Positions 1-9,706 are shown, counted from the stretch's first letter. The stretch is DNA of 64,000 bases from Syntrophorhabdaceae bacterium (GCA_036504895.1 DASXUJ010000065.1:22273-86272), one strand, 5' to 3'. Notes: generated by a model not told the origin, from the sequence alone. A program made the numbers and translations.

Positions 1-1023
1 GAAGGCCAGGCCCAGGCCGGTGGAATATTTGCCTTTGCCGAAGCCCAGGTCCGCCTGGCCGAATTTCTCGAAGATCCTTTCCTGATCCTCCTTCCTTATT
101 CCCGGTCCATTGTCCTGCACGGTCATGCGAACGCAGCCGTCCTCCTGCTCCACATTGACACGGACCGCACCACCGGCCGGAATCGCTTTCAGCGCGTTAT
201 CCACCAAGTTTTGCAATACTCTTCTTATCAGCTCCCGGTCCGCGCTTGCATAATAATCGCCGGAAGGCGGGTCGAATTGCAGCTCCCCCTGCCCCTGAAG
301 GGCCTCCATATCCGATAATACCGCCTTTATGAGCGCCGCGACATCGAACCTGATAGGCATGAGCTTCAGGACCCCCGCCTCCATCCTGCTCACGTCGAGC
401 ATGGTCGAGATCATGGAGACCGTGGTGGCCAGGGACTGGGCGCCTTTGCGCACATATCCCAGGGTTTTCTGCGAAAGAGTCTTCTTCCCAGTCATCTCGA
501 TGAGGCCAAGATATCCGGAGACGGCGGTAAGGGAGTTCCTTAAGTCGTGGGCGAGCATGTGGACGAGGTTATCCCGCAGTCTCTCCGCTTCACGGAGCTG
601 TTCGTAACTGCGCTCCAGCTCCCGCCCCCGGGCGCGAAGCTCGAGGTGAGTTTTCACACGGGCCTCCACCTCCTCGAACTGGAAAGGCTTCGTGATATAA
701 TCGACGCCGCCTGTCTGAAAGGCCTTGATCTTGTCTACAGTTTCGTTGAGGGCGCTTATAAAGATTATAGGAATCTCTCTCAAGGCGCTGTCGGCCTTCA
801 GCCGCTCGCACACCTCGTAACCGCTCATCTCCGGCATGTTTATATCCAGGAGGACGAGGTCCGGTGGATTGTTCTGCACTGCCTGAATGGCCAGTTTTCC
901 ACTGAGGGCGGCTCTCGCCTTGAATCCCCCTTTTTTAAGCATTCCCGTCAAAAGCTGCACGTTCACGGGGTTATCGTCTACAATAAGAATACTTTGTTGC
1001 TGCCCTGCCTTTTCAGTCGTCAT
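1..1023 (-). CDS. Response regulator-histidine kinase hybrid (partial, runs off window start)
   Basis: The first 341 codons of a cytoplasmic two-component protein are present; the C-terminus lies beyond base 1. An N-terminal receiver domain (about residues 8-125) has the acidic pocket VDD and the phospho-acceptor aspartate in LLDINMPEMSG. A histidine kinase follows: HisKA with LAHDLRNSLTAVSGY (His near residue 165), then an ATPase domain with NLVDNALKAIP, DNGPGIRKEDQERIFEKFG and STGLGLAF at the window edge. The ATG is 3 nt past the TGA of the upstream hybrid kinase and has an AAGGTGA ribosome site overlapping that stop, so the two are translationally coupled and probably form one signalling operon. 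No membrane segment is visible. The input signal and target are unknown. Confidence 0.93.
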   Translation of the reverse strand, partial: MTTEKAGQQQSILIVDDNPVNVQLLTGMLKKGGFKARAALSGKLAIQAVQNNPPDLVLLDINMPEMSGYEVCERLKADSALREIPIIFISALNETVDKIKAFQTGGVDYITKPFQFEEVEARVKTHLELRARGRELERSYEQLREAERLRDNLVHMLAHDLRNSLTAVSGYLGLIEMTGKKTLSQKTLGYVRKGAQSLATTVSMISTMLDVSRMEAGVLKLMPIRFDVAALIKAVLSDMEALQGQGELQFDPPSGDYYASADRELIRRVLQNLVDNALKAIPAGGAVRVNVEQEDGCVRMTVQDNGPGIRKEDQERIFEKFGQADLGFGKGKYSTGLGLAF

Positions 1024-1026
1024 ATG

Positions 1027-4000
1027 TCACCTTTTCTCGATCATTTTAAGGAGGCTCTTCATATCGAATATCTCCGCGAGGCCCCTCAGCTTCCGGGCGA
1101 GGCCGAGGTCCAGGGTTTCGACTTCGGCAGCGAGCTCGAGAATGTGCTCGAAATCCCCGTCTATGGCCGCTTCCTTTATCCGTCCGATCATCTCCTCCGG
1201 GATGTGGCCCGCGAGCGGCCTGTCGGCGTCCTCCGTGCCGGCAAAGCCTTCTTCCTCTTTCTCGCCCCCGTATATATACTCCACCTCCAGAAGCCGCCCC
1301 ATCTTCTCCAGCAGGTCGGTCTCCCTGAAGGGTTTGCTTACGAAGTCGTCGGAGCCGGCAATAAGCGCCTCTTGTGCATTCGACCCTAAAGAACTGGCCG
1401 TGAGGGTGATGATCCGTGGCTGATCGATCCGGGGACTGGAACGGATACGGCGAATCGCCTCATACCCGTCCATAAGGGGCATGCGCAGGTCCATGAGCAC
1501 AAGGTGCGGTTGCCATTGCAGGACCTCATCGACCGCCTGGATGCCGTTCACTGCCTGGCGGATTTCAAACCCCACGTGCCCCAGAAGGCTCGCGATGAGA
1601 AGACGGTTATCATCGTTATCGTCTGCAACGAGGATACGAGGGGCAGGCACGTGGGACTTGAGTCCTTCGATCCTGCCCGGTTTTGCTTCAATCTGTGCGA
1701 TCTCCGACCCTTCACTGAAAGGCACCCGAAAATAGAAGAGCGCCCCCTTGCCTTTCTCGCTCCTCACCCCGATCTCTCCTTCCATGAGCCGGATGAATTC
1801 ACGACTGATCGCAAGACCCAACCCCGTTCCCCCGCCCGTTTTGATCCCCACGTCCGTCTGTTCGAAAGGCCGGAAGAGGCGTGCCCTGTCCTCTTCCCCG
1901 ATGCCGTGACCCGTATCTTCCACTTCTACGGAGAGCAGCCCAGGTCCTTCAGTACTGATGCGCACGGCGATCTCTCCTTCCTCCGTGAATTTGACTGCAT
2001 TGCCCAGGAGGTTCACGAGTACCTGCCGCAATTTGCCCTCGTCGGTGACAATAAAGCGTGGCACCTCGTCTGTGCGTTGCATGGTAAAATTGAGACCTTT
2101 CCCGTCCGTCCGAAGGCCGAACATCCGCTCGAGGTCGTCAAGAAGGGCATGAAAGTCAAAAACACCGGGGTTCAGCACGACTCTGCCCGCCTCTATCTTG
2201 CTCATTTCCAGAATATCGTTAATAAGGGCGAGAAGGTGCTCCCCGCTGCGGTTGATAATATCGAGGCGCTGCTTCTGGAGGGGCGTTACCGCCGTCTCCC
2301 GTTCGATGAGCTGGGAGAAACCCAGAATGGCGTTCATGGGTGTTCTGATCTCGTGAGACATATTCGCGAGGAACCGGCTTTTTGCCAGGTTCGCCGCGTC
2401 AGCAACCTGCTTGGCGTCTCTCAGCCGCTCCTCCATCTGCTTGAGCTGGGTGATATCGACGAAACTTTCAAGGAGGTGAGGACGTCCGTCCAGGATGACA
2501 GGCACGACCGTCTTGATGATGGGCACCCTCTTTCCCCCTTTCGTGACAAGGGTGCGCTCGGCATTATCGGTCACCTGGCCCAGGTCTGTGACGGGACATT
2601 CCCCTTTCCGGGCAAGGCTCGTGAATTCGTGACATACATGACCTACAATATCCTCTTTCGCCATTCCGATAAGTTTAGCTGCCACCGGGTTTACGTCGAC
2701 TATCATATGGGTTTCCGGATCAATAACCATAATGCCCGCAAAAACCGATTCGAGTATAGTCCTTGCTTTCAGCTCGCTTTGCCGGACCGTTTCTTCCATT
2801 TTCTTCCGTTCCGTAATGTCGAGGATCACCCCCACGAGACCAATTGCCGCCCCATCGGCATCATGGAAAGTGGCCTTATTGAAGATCACGTCCCGCAACT
2901 CGCCGGTAGCGGGAAAAATGGTTTTCGTCTCGTAGGCCTGGGCGCCTCCGTGAAGAAAAAGGTCCCTGTCCATGTTTTCATATTCAACGGCAAGGTCCGG
3001 GCGCGCCCATTCATACACGGTTTTACCCATGATCTCATCGGTCGCCATACCGACATATTTTTCAAAGGAGGAGTTGGCCCCAAGGTATTTTCCCTCCCGG
3101 TCCTTGATAAAGATGGGGTTGGGGATAGCATCGATCACGGTCTGGAGAAAGGCATACTGGTTTTGGACCTCTTAGCTGAGTCTCCTCTTCTCCGTGATAT
3201 CTTCCTTCACCGCCACGAAGTGAGAGATTTCCCCCGTGCTGCTTCTTACCGGCGAGATGGATGCCAACTCCCAGTAAAGGGTGCCGTTCTTCCTTTTGTT
3301 GCACATCTCCCCTTCCCACACGTTCCCGGCGAGGATTGTGTTCCACATGGTTTCATAGAATTCAGGGGGGTGAACACCGGACTTGAGGACCCTCGGGTTC
3401 CGGCCGAGGGCTTCTTCGAGGGTATATCCGGTAATCCAGGTGAAGGCGGGGTTCGCATATTCGATCGCGCCGTCCATATCCGTAATGACTACCGTTGCCC
3501 GGCTCGCCTCGATAGCCCGGGACAGGTTCCGGAGATTGGCCGCCGCCCGTTTCCGCTCTCCTATATCCCTCATAACGACCATAATTGCGTCCGTCCCGCC
3601 GAAGCTTACAGGAACCCCATGGGCTTCGACCTCAACCGTGGAACCATCCATACGGAGGAGTTTCTGCTCGATCAAAGGGTTTTGCTCTTTTCCCTGTGCA
3701 AAATTCGTGATCTTCTCCTGCACGAGTTCAAGTGAATCAGGATGGACGAGGGACAAAGGCGTCAGCCCGTACAGGTCTTCCGGCTCCTTCGCCCCCACCA
3801 GATTTGCAAAGGACCTGTTCGCGAATTGGATGGAACCGTGCACGTGGATAAAGACACCGTCGGGAGACGCCTGAACCGCGATTCGGTACCGCTCCTCGCT
3901 CTCTCTGAGCTTCTCCTCCGATTTCCTCCTCTCGAGGATCTCGGATTTAAGCTGGGAATTTTTGGTCTCAAGCTCGGTCGTTCGCTCGATGACCAGCTCT

Positions 4001-4371
4001 TCGAGAAGGGCGCGATGTCTCCACAGCTCTTCTTCCGCCGAGGCTTTTTCCTGAATCTCCCGCGTCAGGCGTTCGTTTGCGTTCCGAAGGGCTTCGGTAC
4101 GCTCTTCAACCCTGGCCTCCAGATCTTCCCTAACCCGGAGAAGGCTCTTCCTGGTGAGGTCGAGAGCGAGGGATGCCCTCAGGAGAATGATGCAGATTGG
4201 GGGAGCGACAAGGGCCGGGGTAATGAGGGAGGCCATTATGCCGAAGGGTCGGAGTGAGCCGACAGAGAAGCCCACTATCAAATACATGAAAAAGGAGGCG
4301 AGAACAGACAGACTGCTCAGTATGAGGGTGCTTCCTCCCACTCCAAAATGTGTAATCAGACGGCGAGCCAC
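1027..4371 (-). pseudogene. Membrane PAS hybrid sensor histidine kinase interrupted by an in-frame TAA
   Basis: A single reading frame of 1114 codons is broken once, by TAA at 3174-3172. Part 1 (399 aa) has two membrane helices (about 14-36 and 44-66), a long coiled coil, and two PAS domains, ending ...ITEKRRLS. Part 2 continues in the same frame after the stop (EVQNQYAFLQTVIDAIPNPIF), with two more PAS domains, HisKA (FLANMSHEIRTPMNAI), an ATPase domain (GTGLGLAISREF), a receiver domain (LVLMDLRMPLMDGYE) and a short C-terminal helical domain. The linker across the stop looks like an ordinary PAS-PAS junction, where GAA would be normal. No ribosome site precedes the first start (GTG 3138) after the stop. 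Recent nonsense mutation, sequencing error or readthrough are all possible; two separate genes is less likely. Confidence 0.85.
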
Positions 4372-4565
4372 GAGAAACCCCTTTCTCGTCCCGGGAAAGG
4401 GAAAGATATCATCACCACGGCAATCTTGATTGCGGTATAGGTCTTCAACACACAGAGTCCTTACGGGAGCCGGCGCTCGATACCGGACCCTTAAAGGTTA
4501 TCATCCATAGGGCCGATTCACTTAAGTCCGCCCTATGTCCTCGCAATTTCCGGGCAATGCCTTAG

Positions 4566-4594
4566 TTGACCGGAGGGGGAGTTTGGTCTAAAAT
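4566..4594 (+). promoter_or_regulatory. Sigma70-type promoter of the radical SAM gene
   Basis: TTGACC (4566-4571), a 17-bp spacer and TAAAAT (4589-4594) make a near-consensus promoter. The start site would be near 4601, about 18 nt before the ATG at 4619. A five-codon frame ATG...TGA (4605-4622) begins almost at the predicted transcript end, and its stop overlaps the gene's ATG. Confidence 0.7.
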
Positions 4595-4618
4595 TGGAGT
4601 CCCTATGGGTATTCTGCC

Positions 4619-6157
4619 ATGATCCTCATCCATCCCCCCATCGTCAAACCGTCCGAGCCCCCTCCGGGCCTGGCCAGGCTCGCAGGTGCATTACTCGCCC
4701 ACGGGGTCGAATGCCAACTTGTGGACGCCAACCTGGAAGGCATCCTCTGGCTTCTGGGGCAGGAATGGAAACCGGGAGATACGTGGAGCAATAGGGCGGT
4801 CCGTAACAGAGGCAGAAATCTGACAGCCCTGAGGAAGGGAACAACTTATCTTTCCCCTGACCGCTACAGAAGGGCCGTGAATGACGTAGACCGGGTCCTC
4901 AGGCTGGCCGGAGCCCCCGGAATACAGATCGGGCTCGGAAATTACCGGCACACGCTCCTCTCCCCGGTTAAGAGCGGGGATTTGATACGGGCTGCGGAAG
5001 AAGAGTCCCTCAACCCTTTCTATCCCTATTTTCGCGAGAGGCTCGAGAATCTTTTGGAAAAATCCCCATCACAGATCGTCGGCTTCTCCCTCAATTATCT
5101 GAGCCAGGCCCTCACTACCTTCGCCATGGCCGGCTTCCTGAAAAAAAAGTTTCCCGAGAAGAAGATCGTGCTGGGAGGGGGGCTCGTCACCTCATGGATG
5201 AGAAGACCGGGGTGGAGTAACCCTTTTAGAGGCCTGGTCGACTATCTCGTGGCAGGGCCCGGAGAAGAGGCCCTTCTCGCGCTCGCCGGGATCGAACTAA
5301 AACCGGACCTCCATTGCATGCCTGAATATAGTCTGTTGCCCGTAGACCTTTATCTGGCGCCCGGGCTCATCCTTCCCTACAGCGCGTCCACCGGGTGCTA
5401 CTGGAGCGGGTGCGCCTTTTGTCCGGAGAGGGCGGAGGGGAGCCCCTATGATAAGACGCCCGATCCCGTGGCGGCAAAAGATCTTCGCGACCTTACCCGA
5501 AAGCTTAAGCCATCTCTGATCCATATAGTAGATAATGCGTTGAGCCCGTCGCTGATGAAGGGATTGGCCCTCGATCCACCGGGCGCCCCGTGGTATGGCT
5601 TTGCCCGGATCACTCCACACCTCACGGATCCCGGGTTTTGCGCGGCCCTCAGGAAATCGGGCTGTGTCATGTTGAAGGTGGGATTGGAATCGGGCGACCA
5701 GGCCGTCCTCGACGCCATGCACAAGGGCACCGATCTCACCGTTTCCTCGGACGCGTTAAAAGCCTTGAAAAAGGCGGGAATCGCCACCTATGTGTATCTC
5801 CTTTTCGGGACGCCTACGGAGACGGAGGAGACGGCAGGGAAGACCCTTTCCTATACCGCCGCCCATGCGGACCTCATCGACTTCCTCAATGTCGCCGTAT
5901 TCAACCTTCCCGTGAACTCGCAGGAAGCAGGCGTCTTGGAGACGGTCGATTTCTACGAAGGGGACCTCTCCCTCTATCGCGATTTCACCCATCCCGAAGG
6001 GTGGGGAAGAAAGCAGGTGAGGACCTTCCTCGCGAAGGAATTCAGAAAGAATGCCGCGATTCAGGCCATCATAAGGAGAGACCCTCCCGTATTCACGTCG
6101 AACCACGCTGCTTTTTTGTGTGACTTCTCTTTTGACAACTTCCCTTGCAGGATATAG
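4619..6157 (+). CDS. Cobalamin-binding-type radical SAM protein
   Basis: A 512-aa protein laid out like B12-binding radical SAM enzymes. The N-terminal Rossmann-like region (MILIHPPIVKPSEPPPGLARL, residues 1-210) includes IVLGGGLVTSW and LVAGPGEEALLAL. The SAM/[4Fe-4S] barrel begins near residue 255. The cluster motif is TGCYWSGCAFCPE with cysteines at about 260, 265 and 268, so CX4CX2C instead of the usual CX3CX2C. Later motifs (MLKVGLESGDQAVLDAMHKG, YVYLLFGTPTETEE) are typical of the family. The substrate cannot be deduced. The CAP-domain lipoprotein gene starts 3 nt after the stop and is probably co-transcribed. A good promoter lies just upstream. Confidence 0.88.
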   Translation: MILIHPPIVKPSEPPPGLARLAGALLAHGVECQLVDANLEGILWLLGQEWKPGDTWSNRAVRNRGRNLTALRKGTTYLSPDRYRRAVNDVDRVLRLAGAPGIQIGLGNYRHTLLSPVKSGDLIRAAEEESLNPFYPYFRERLENLLEKSPSQIVGFSLNYLSQALTTFAMAGFLKKKFPEKKIVLGGGLVTSWMRRPGWSNPFRGLVDYLVAGPGEEALLALAGIELKPDLHCMPEYSLLPVDLYLAPGLILPYSASTGCYWSGCAFCPERAEGSPYDKTPDPVAAKDLRDLTRKLKPSLIHIVDNALSPSLMKGLALDPPGAPWYGFARITPHLTDPGFCAALRKSGCVMLKVGLESGDQAVLDAMHKGTDLTVSSDALKALKKAGIATYVYLLFGTPTETEETAGKTLSYTAAHADLIDFLNVAVFNLPVNSQEAGVLETVDFYEGDLSLYRDFTHPEGWGRKQVRTFLAKEFRKNAAIQAIIRRDPPVFTSNHAAFLCDFSFDNFPCRI

Positions 6158-6160
6158 AAT

Positions 6161-6808
6161 ATGGTCGCCATGAAAACCGTCATCACCAGATCCCTTGCAC
6201 TCCTTGTCGCCACCCTTCTGGCGAGCGCCGCGCTCTGGTCCTGCGCCGGCCCCGTGATGAGAAGCGCGGCCCCCGCCGATAACGGGCTTCCTCTTAATGA
6301 AGGCGCACGAAGTGTCACCCTCTCCGATATGGAAAGGGATGTGGTGAGGCAGATCAACGATCTGAGGGCCAATCCAAAAAAACGGGCTGCCGGCCTGAAG
6401 GGCGGGGAGGAAACGGAGGAAGCGGCTCTCTTTCTCAATAAAATAACCCCCCTGCCCCCTCTCAAGGTCTCCCGCGGCCTTTGCCTTGCGGCGCGGGAGC
6501 TTCTCATCGATCACGGCCCCAGGGGGCTCACCGGCCATAAAGGGAGCGACGGCAGCACGTCTTTCGTGCGGATGAACAAGTATGGCCAGTGGGATGGCAA
6601 GGCAGGGGAGAACCTCTACTATGGCTACGGGGACGCCCACAGGCTGATGCAGGCGGCCCTTACCGAGGGAGGCTCTCAGGGATGGGAGCAGAGGAACAAT
6701 CTCGTCAGCCCCAATTTTAACGTAATCGGCATCGCATGCGGTCCCCACCATGTCTATCGGACCATGTGCGTCATCGATTTTGCCGAATCATATCTCGAAA
6801 TGCCCTGA
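6161..6808 (+). CDS. CAP/SCP-domain lipoprotein
   Basis: 215 aa. A lipoprotein signal peptide ends in the lipobox LWSC (Cys about 28), so the protein is probably membrane-anchored and exported. The rest is a CAP (SCP/PR-1) domain: VVRQINDLRANPKKRA, the LCLAARELLIDHGPRGLTGHKGSDGST stretch with two histidines, GENLYYG, and the closing VIGIACG. The ATG at 6161 has a CAGGA site 8 nt upstream inside the radical SAM gene; ATG 6170 is an in-frame alternative. CAP proteins of bacteria are extracytoplasmic and mostly of unknown function. Co-transcription with the radical SAM gene is inferred from the 3-nt gap. Confidence 0.85.
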   Translation: MVAMKTVITRSLALLVATLLASAALWSCAGPVMRSAAPADNGLPLNEGARSVTLSDMERDVVRQINDLRANPKKRAAGLKGGEETEEAALFLNKITPLPPLKVSRGLCLAARELLIDHGPRGLTGHKGSDGSTSFVRMNKYGQWDGKAGENLYYGYGDAHRLMQAALTEGGSQGWEQRNNLVSPNFNVIGIACGPHHVYRTMCVIDFAESYLEMP

Positions 6809-6884
6809 TTAACGGCCCCCGGGAAATAGGGGAAGGCTGTGAATAAGGAAAGTCTCGCATAAAAAAAGGGGAGGTTTTTTCGGA

Positions 6885-7289
6885 ATGAATGAGGAAGAAA
6901 TAAAGAAGCGGACCCAGGAGACAGCCAGGAAGCTCTTCGGTAAAGGCATAAAAATGGACCCTCCTTACGTAATGTGGAAACAGTTCGACAGGGACCTGGC
7001 AAATGACCTCTCGAAGCATATTACGGGCAATCTCTATTCCAGGACCGTCCTCACCCTGCCTGAGAGGCAGATGGCTGCCTGCGCCATGCTCGCGGCCTTA
7101 GGCGCGGCGGACGAGCTGAAGCTCCACGTGAATGCGGCCCTCAATGTGGGCTGCGATCCCAAAAAGCTGGCCGAGGTCTTCTTCCAGCTGGCGCCCTACG
7201 GCGGAATGCCCCTGGTCAACAAGGCCCTGGAAGTCTACAGGGATGTGCTTAAAGAGCGGGGGGAATGGGAGGCATTTCAGGCGCTTTAG
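6885..7289 (+). CDS. Carboxymuconolactone decarboxylase-family protein
   Basis: 134 aa, all-helical, cytoplasmic. The core LPERQMAACAMLAALGAADELKLHVNAALNVGC and the following FFQLAPYGGMPLVNKAL match the CMD/gamma-carboxymuconolactone decarboxylase fold. The CXXC pair of AhpD-type peroxidase partners is absent, so it looks like the decarboxylase branch rather than an AhpD-like reductant; the real substrate is unknown. Its last four bases overlap the end of the convergent HIT gene. The purine-rich run AAAAAAAGGGGAGG about 15 nt upstream is the only ribosome-site candidate. Confidence 0.85.
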   Translation: MNEEEIKKRTQETARKLFGKGIKMDPPYVMWKQFDRDLANDLSKHITGNLYSRTVLTLPERQMAACAMLAALGAADELKLHVNAALNVGCDPKKLAEVFFQLAPYGGMPLVNKALEVYRDVLKERGEWEAFQAL

Positions 7290-7627
7290 GCCCTTTCGCG
7301 GTCCCAGCCTCCGATTAGGTGGAGGTGAAGATGGAAAATCACCTGCCCCGCGCCGCGCTCGACATTAAAAAGCAGCTTATAGCCGGAGCGTGAAATATGG
7401 AATCGCTCCGCCAGTTCCCGGGCTTTCATGACCAGGGTGGAGACGACGGCCCAGTCTGAATCGGCAAGATCGTTGATGCTCCTGATGTGCTTCCGGGGCA
7501 CCAGGAGAAGGTGGACCGGCGCGTGGGGAAACCTGTCCTTGAAGGCCACGATCGTATCATCTTCATAGACGATCTCGGCAGGCCTCTCTTTCCGTACGAT
7601 CCGGCAGAAAATGCACTCTTCTTCCAT
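7286..7627 (-). CDS. HIT-family nucleotide hydrolase (HinT-like)
   Basis: 113 aa, the usual size of HinT-type histidine triad proteins. The N-terminal CIFCRIV supplies two of the residues that often bind zinc in this family; YEDDTIVAFKD and HAPVHLLLVPRKHI are core strands. The catalytic triad motif HLHLHLIGG is near the C-terminus. The family hydrolyses purine phosphoramidates and related nucleotides in the cytoplasm. The gene runs convergent to the CMD-family gene with a 4-bp overlap, so no terminator fits between them. Confidence 0.95.
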   Translation of the reverse strand: MEEECIFCRIVRKERPAEIVYEDDTIVAFKDRFPHAPVHLLLVPRKHIRSINDLADSDWAVVSTLVMKARELAERFHISRSGYKLLFNVERGAGQVIFHLHLHLIGGWDRERA

Positions 7628-7747
7628 TGTACTAAGCTAATCAGAGGGCAAGGCGGTTTTCAAGGCACCTTATTGAAGAGAAGGATAAGAGATATTCTCC
7701 GTTGCGGACTGCTCCGCGGAGTTATTCCATTCCAGAAGGAGAGACGT

Positions 7748-8095
7748 ATGAAGATCACGGACCTTACAAAAGTTGAAAAGAAAAAAATGGAGCTGGAGGG
7801 AGCCGACAAGGTCTTCAAACAGGTCCCTATCGGAAAGGATGACGGCACTCCCCTGATGTCGCTCAGGGTCTTCACCTTCGAACCGGGAGGGCACACGCCC
7901 TATCATACCCATCCCTTCGAACACGTAAATTACATCATAGAGGGAAGCGGCGTCCTGGTCACCGGGAGTGGAGAAGAGAGACCAGTGAAGAAGGGAGATT
8001 TCGTCCTGGTCCTCCCTCACGAGAAACACCAATACCGGAATACTTCGGACGGATCGATGGTAATGATATGCGGCGCTCCGAAAGAGTATGAGTAA
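7748..8095 (+). CDS. Small cupin-domain protein
   Basis: 115 aa, single cupin barrel. Motif 1 is GGHTPYHTHPFEHVNYIIEG, giving the His-His-Glu-type metal ligands; motif 2 is KGDFVLVLPHEKHQYRN with the last histidine. The start is set by a strong AGAAGGAG ribosome site 6 nt before ATG 7748; the open frame extends further upstream but without a ribosome site. Single-domain cupins include metal-dependent isomerases, dioxygenases and sugar epimerases, and nothing here picks one. It stands alone between the divergent HIT gene and the convergent VOC gene. Confidence 0.85.
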   Translation: MKITDLTKVEKKKMELEGADKVFKQVPIGKDDGTPLMSLRVFTFEPGGHTPYHTHPFEHVNYIIEGSGVLVTGSGEERPVKKGDFVLVLPHEKHQYRNTSDGSMVMICGAPKEYE

Positions 8096-8167
8096 TTGGA
8101 TCTCCATCAGTAGACTGCACGGAGTGTAGCCTCGCGTTGAGGGCAGCCTTGTCCCGTTTGCCCTTTA

Positions 8168-8641
8168 TTACTGCCTATATGCCTGCTCCAATGTTCGAAT
8201 ATCGATTTTTTCCATCTTCAGCATTGCCCGCATGACCCTGTGTACCTTTTCTTTGTCTTCATCGGCTAGCATTTCCATCAGAACCTCCGGTACCACCTGC
8301 CAGGAGATCCCGAATTTGTCTCTGTTGATCCAGCCGCACTGGCCTTTTTCTCCCCCTTCCGATAATTTTTCCCAGTAATAATCTACTTCGGCCTGCGTTT
8401 CGCAGTATATGACAAATGATATGGCGGGAGAGAACCGGAAGACCGGACCGCCGTTGAGGGCCACAAAATCCTGGCCGTTGAGAGTGAAGCTCAGCATCAT
8501 TACCGCTCCTTGAGGACCGGGACCCGCCTCGCCGTAGCGGGTGATGCGATCGAGTTTCGAATTTTTGAAGACGGAGGTATAGAATTTCACCGCCTCCTCG
8601 GCATTGTCATCGAACCATAAGAAGGGTGAGATCTTTTGCAT
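8168..8641 (-). CDS. PhnB-like VOC-fold protein
   Basis: 157 aa. MQKISPFLWFDDNAEEAVKFY at the N-terminus and FGISWQVVPEVL near the C-terminus are signatures of the PhnB/YjdN-like group (often labelled 3-demethylubiquinone-9 methyltransferase) in the vicinal oxygen chelate fold. These are small cytoplasmic proteins with paired beta-alpha-beta-beta-beta modules; most have no proven activity. I take ATG 8641 because the family begins at this MQKIS; the frame runs 26 codons further upstream with no family similarity. The ribosome site (GGGGA, 8 nt) is weak. It is a monocistronic gene. Confidence 0.83.
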   Translation of the reverse strand: MQKISPFLWFDDNAEEAVKFYTSVFKNSKLDRITRYGEAGPGPQGAVMMLSFTLNGQDFVALNGGPVFRFSPAISFVIYCETQAEVDYYWEKLSEGGEKGQCGWINRDKFGISWQVVPEVLMEMLADEDKEKVHRVMRAMLKMEKIDIRTLEQAYRQ

Positions 8642-8846
8642 GATGGCTGTCCCCGTAATTTGTAATTTGTCGATAAATGGAATGTAAGAAGGCGATGGGC
8701 ATCGCGCAAGCCCGGCCAAAAGAAAATGGTCGCGCCATTTTTTTGATTGGCAACGCCTCAGGCACCTAATTAAAATTATGATTCAATAGGGGATTGTCTT
8801 CGATAGGACGGGTTATTGAAAAGAGGGTTGCCTGCCTCCGGTCCGA

Positions 8847-9617
8847 TCACGTCAAGCTGCCCAGAAGATCCCGGGCTTCATTACTGCCGAGTTTGACGGC
8901 CTTTCTCAGGTCTTTTACCGCGGCAAGGTGGTCGCCCTTTTTTTTGAGTATCCTGCCGCGGCAAAAATACGCCTCCGCCAGGTCCGGGCTCAGGGCTATG
9001 GCCAGGGTAAAGTCCTTTATCCCTTCTTCTTCGTCTCCGCGACTGCAATAGGCCTTTCCTCTGTTTACGTATGGCTGGGCCTGATCCGGTCTCATACCGA
9101 TAAATTTCGTATAGTCCGCGATCGCGTCGTCATGGGCGCCGAGGGCTTCACGGGCATCCCCTCGTATTACATAGGCCCAATCGAAATCCGGCTTCAGATT
9201 CATAAGCCTGGTGTAGTCATGTATCGCCTGCAGGTACTCGCCCTTTTTCATCGAGACCATGCCCCGCTTACCGTAGGCCGCGGCATCGCCGGGCTTGAGA
9301 CGTATAATGGCGGTATAATCGGCGATCTCTTTCTCGTAGTCCTGAAGGCTCCCGTAGGCGCTCGCCCGGTAGGCATAGAAATCGGCGCACTCCGGCTTCA
9401 ATTCTATGGCCCTGGAATAATAGGCGACCGCTTCTTCATAATGTCCATTTTTTCTGAACGTGTCGCCGAGATTGATAAATGCCTCCACGTACTCCGGATC
9501 GAATTCTATGGCGCGTAAATAATTGACGATGGCCTGCGCATAATTTCCAAGCTTACGGCAGTTGTCGCCCCTTTTGTTGTAAGCCAATGCAAATTCTGAG
9601 CTTTTTACCTTTGCCAT
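8847..9617 (-). CDS. Tetratricopeptide-repeat protein
   Basis: 256 aa built almost entirely of seven TPR units of 34 residues, beginning near residue 9 (ALAYNKRGDNCRKLGNYAQA) and each carrying the W/Y-LG-Y-A-F-A-P pattern, for example AFINLGDTFRKNGHYEEAV and AYFCRGRILKKKGDHLAAV. There is no signal peptide or membrane helix, so it is probably a cytoplasmic scaffold for protein-protein contacts; no partner is evident. It is divergent from the PIF1-like helicase gene, with 86 bp between the start codons. Confidence 0.9.
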   Translation of the reverse strand: MAKVKSSEFALAYNKRGDNCRKLGNYAQAIVNYLRAIEFDPEYVEAFINLGDTFRKNGHYEEAVAYYSRAIELKPECADFYAYRASAYGSLQDYEKEIADYTAIIRLKPGDAAAYGKRGMVSMKKGEYLQAIHDYTRLMNLKPDFDWAYVIRGDAREALGAHDDAIADYTKFIGMRPDQAQPYVNRGKAYCSRGDEEEGIKDFTLAIALSPDLAEAYFCRGRILKKKGDHLAAVKDLRKAVKLGSNEARDLLGSLT

Positions 9618-9688
9618 AGCATCAATTTTACAGGGTGACGGCAGAAAAAATCCAGTGCAAATTTCGGTTTTTATCTCACAAAGCAGTG

Positions 9689-9706
9689 TATAATTGTCCT
9701 TACGTG
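9689..9706 (+). promoter_or_regulatory. -10 element placed against the helicase start codon
   Basis: A perfect TATAAT (9689-9694), preceded directly by TG, lies only 9 nt before GTG 9704. No clear -35 is visible. Transcription would begin at about 9701-9703, giving a leaderless or nearly leaderless message. The upstream ATG 9635 would lie before this promoter. Confidence 0.5.

Noticed and set aside
3172..3174. Recoding (selenocysteine or pyrrolysine) at the kinase stop
   Set aside because: The codon is TAA, not TGA or TAG, and the position is a PAS linker where such residues have no role.
1504..3735. 743-codon open frame on the plus strand
   Set aside because: It is antisense to the hybrid kinase, has no family motif and follows the codon structure of the real gene. 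It also crosses the kinase's TAA without meaning.
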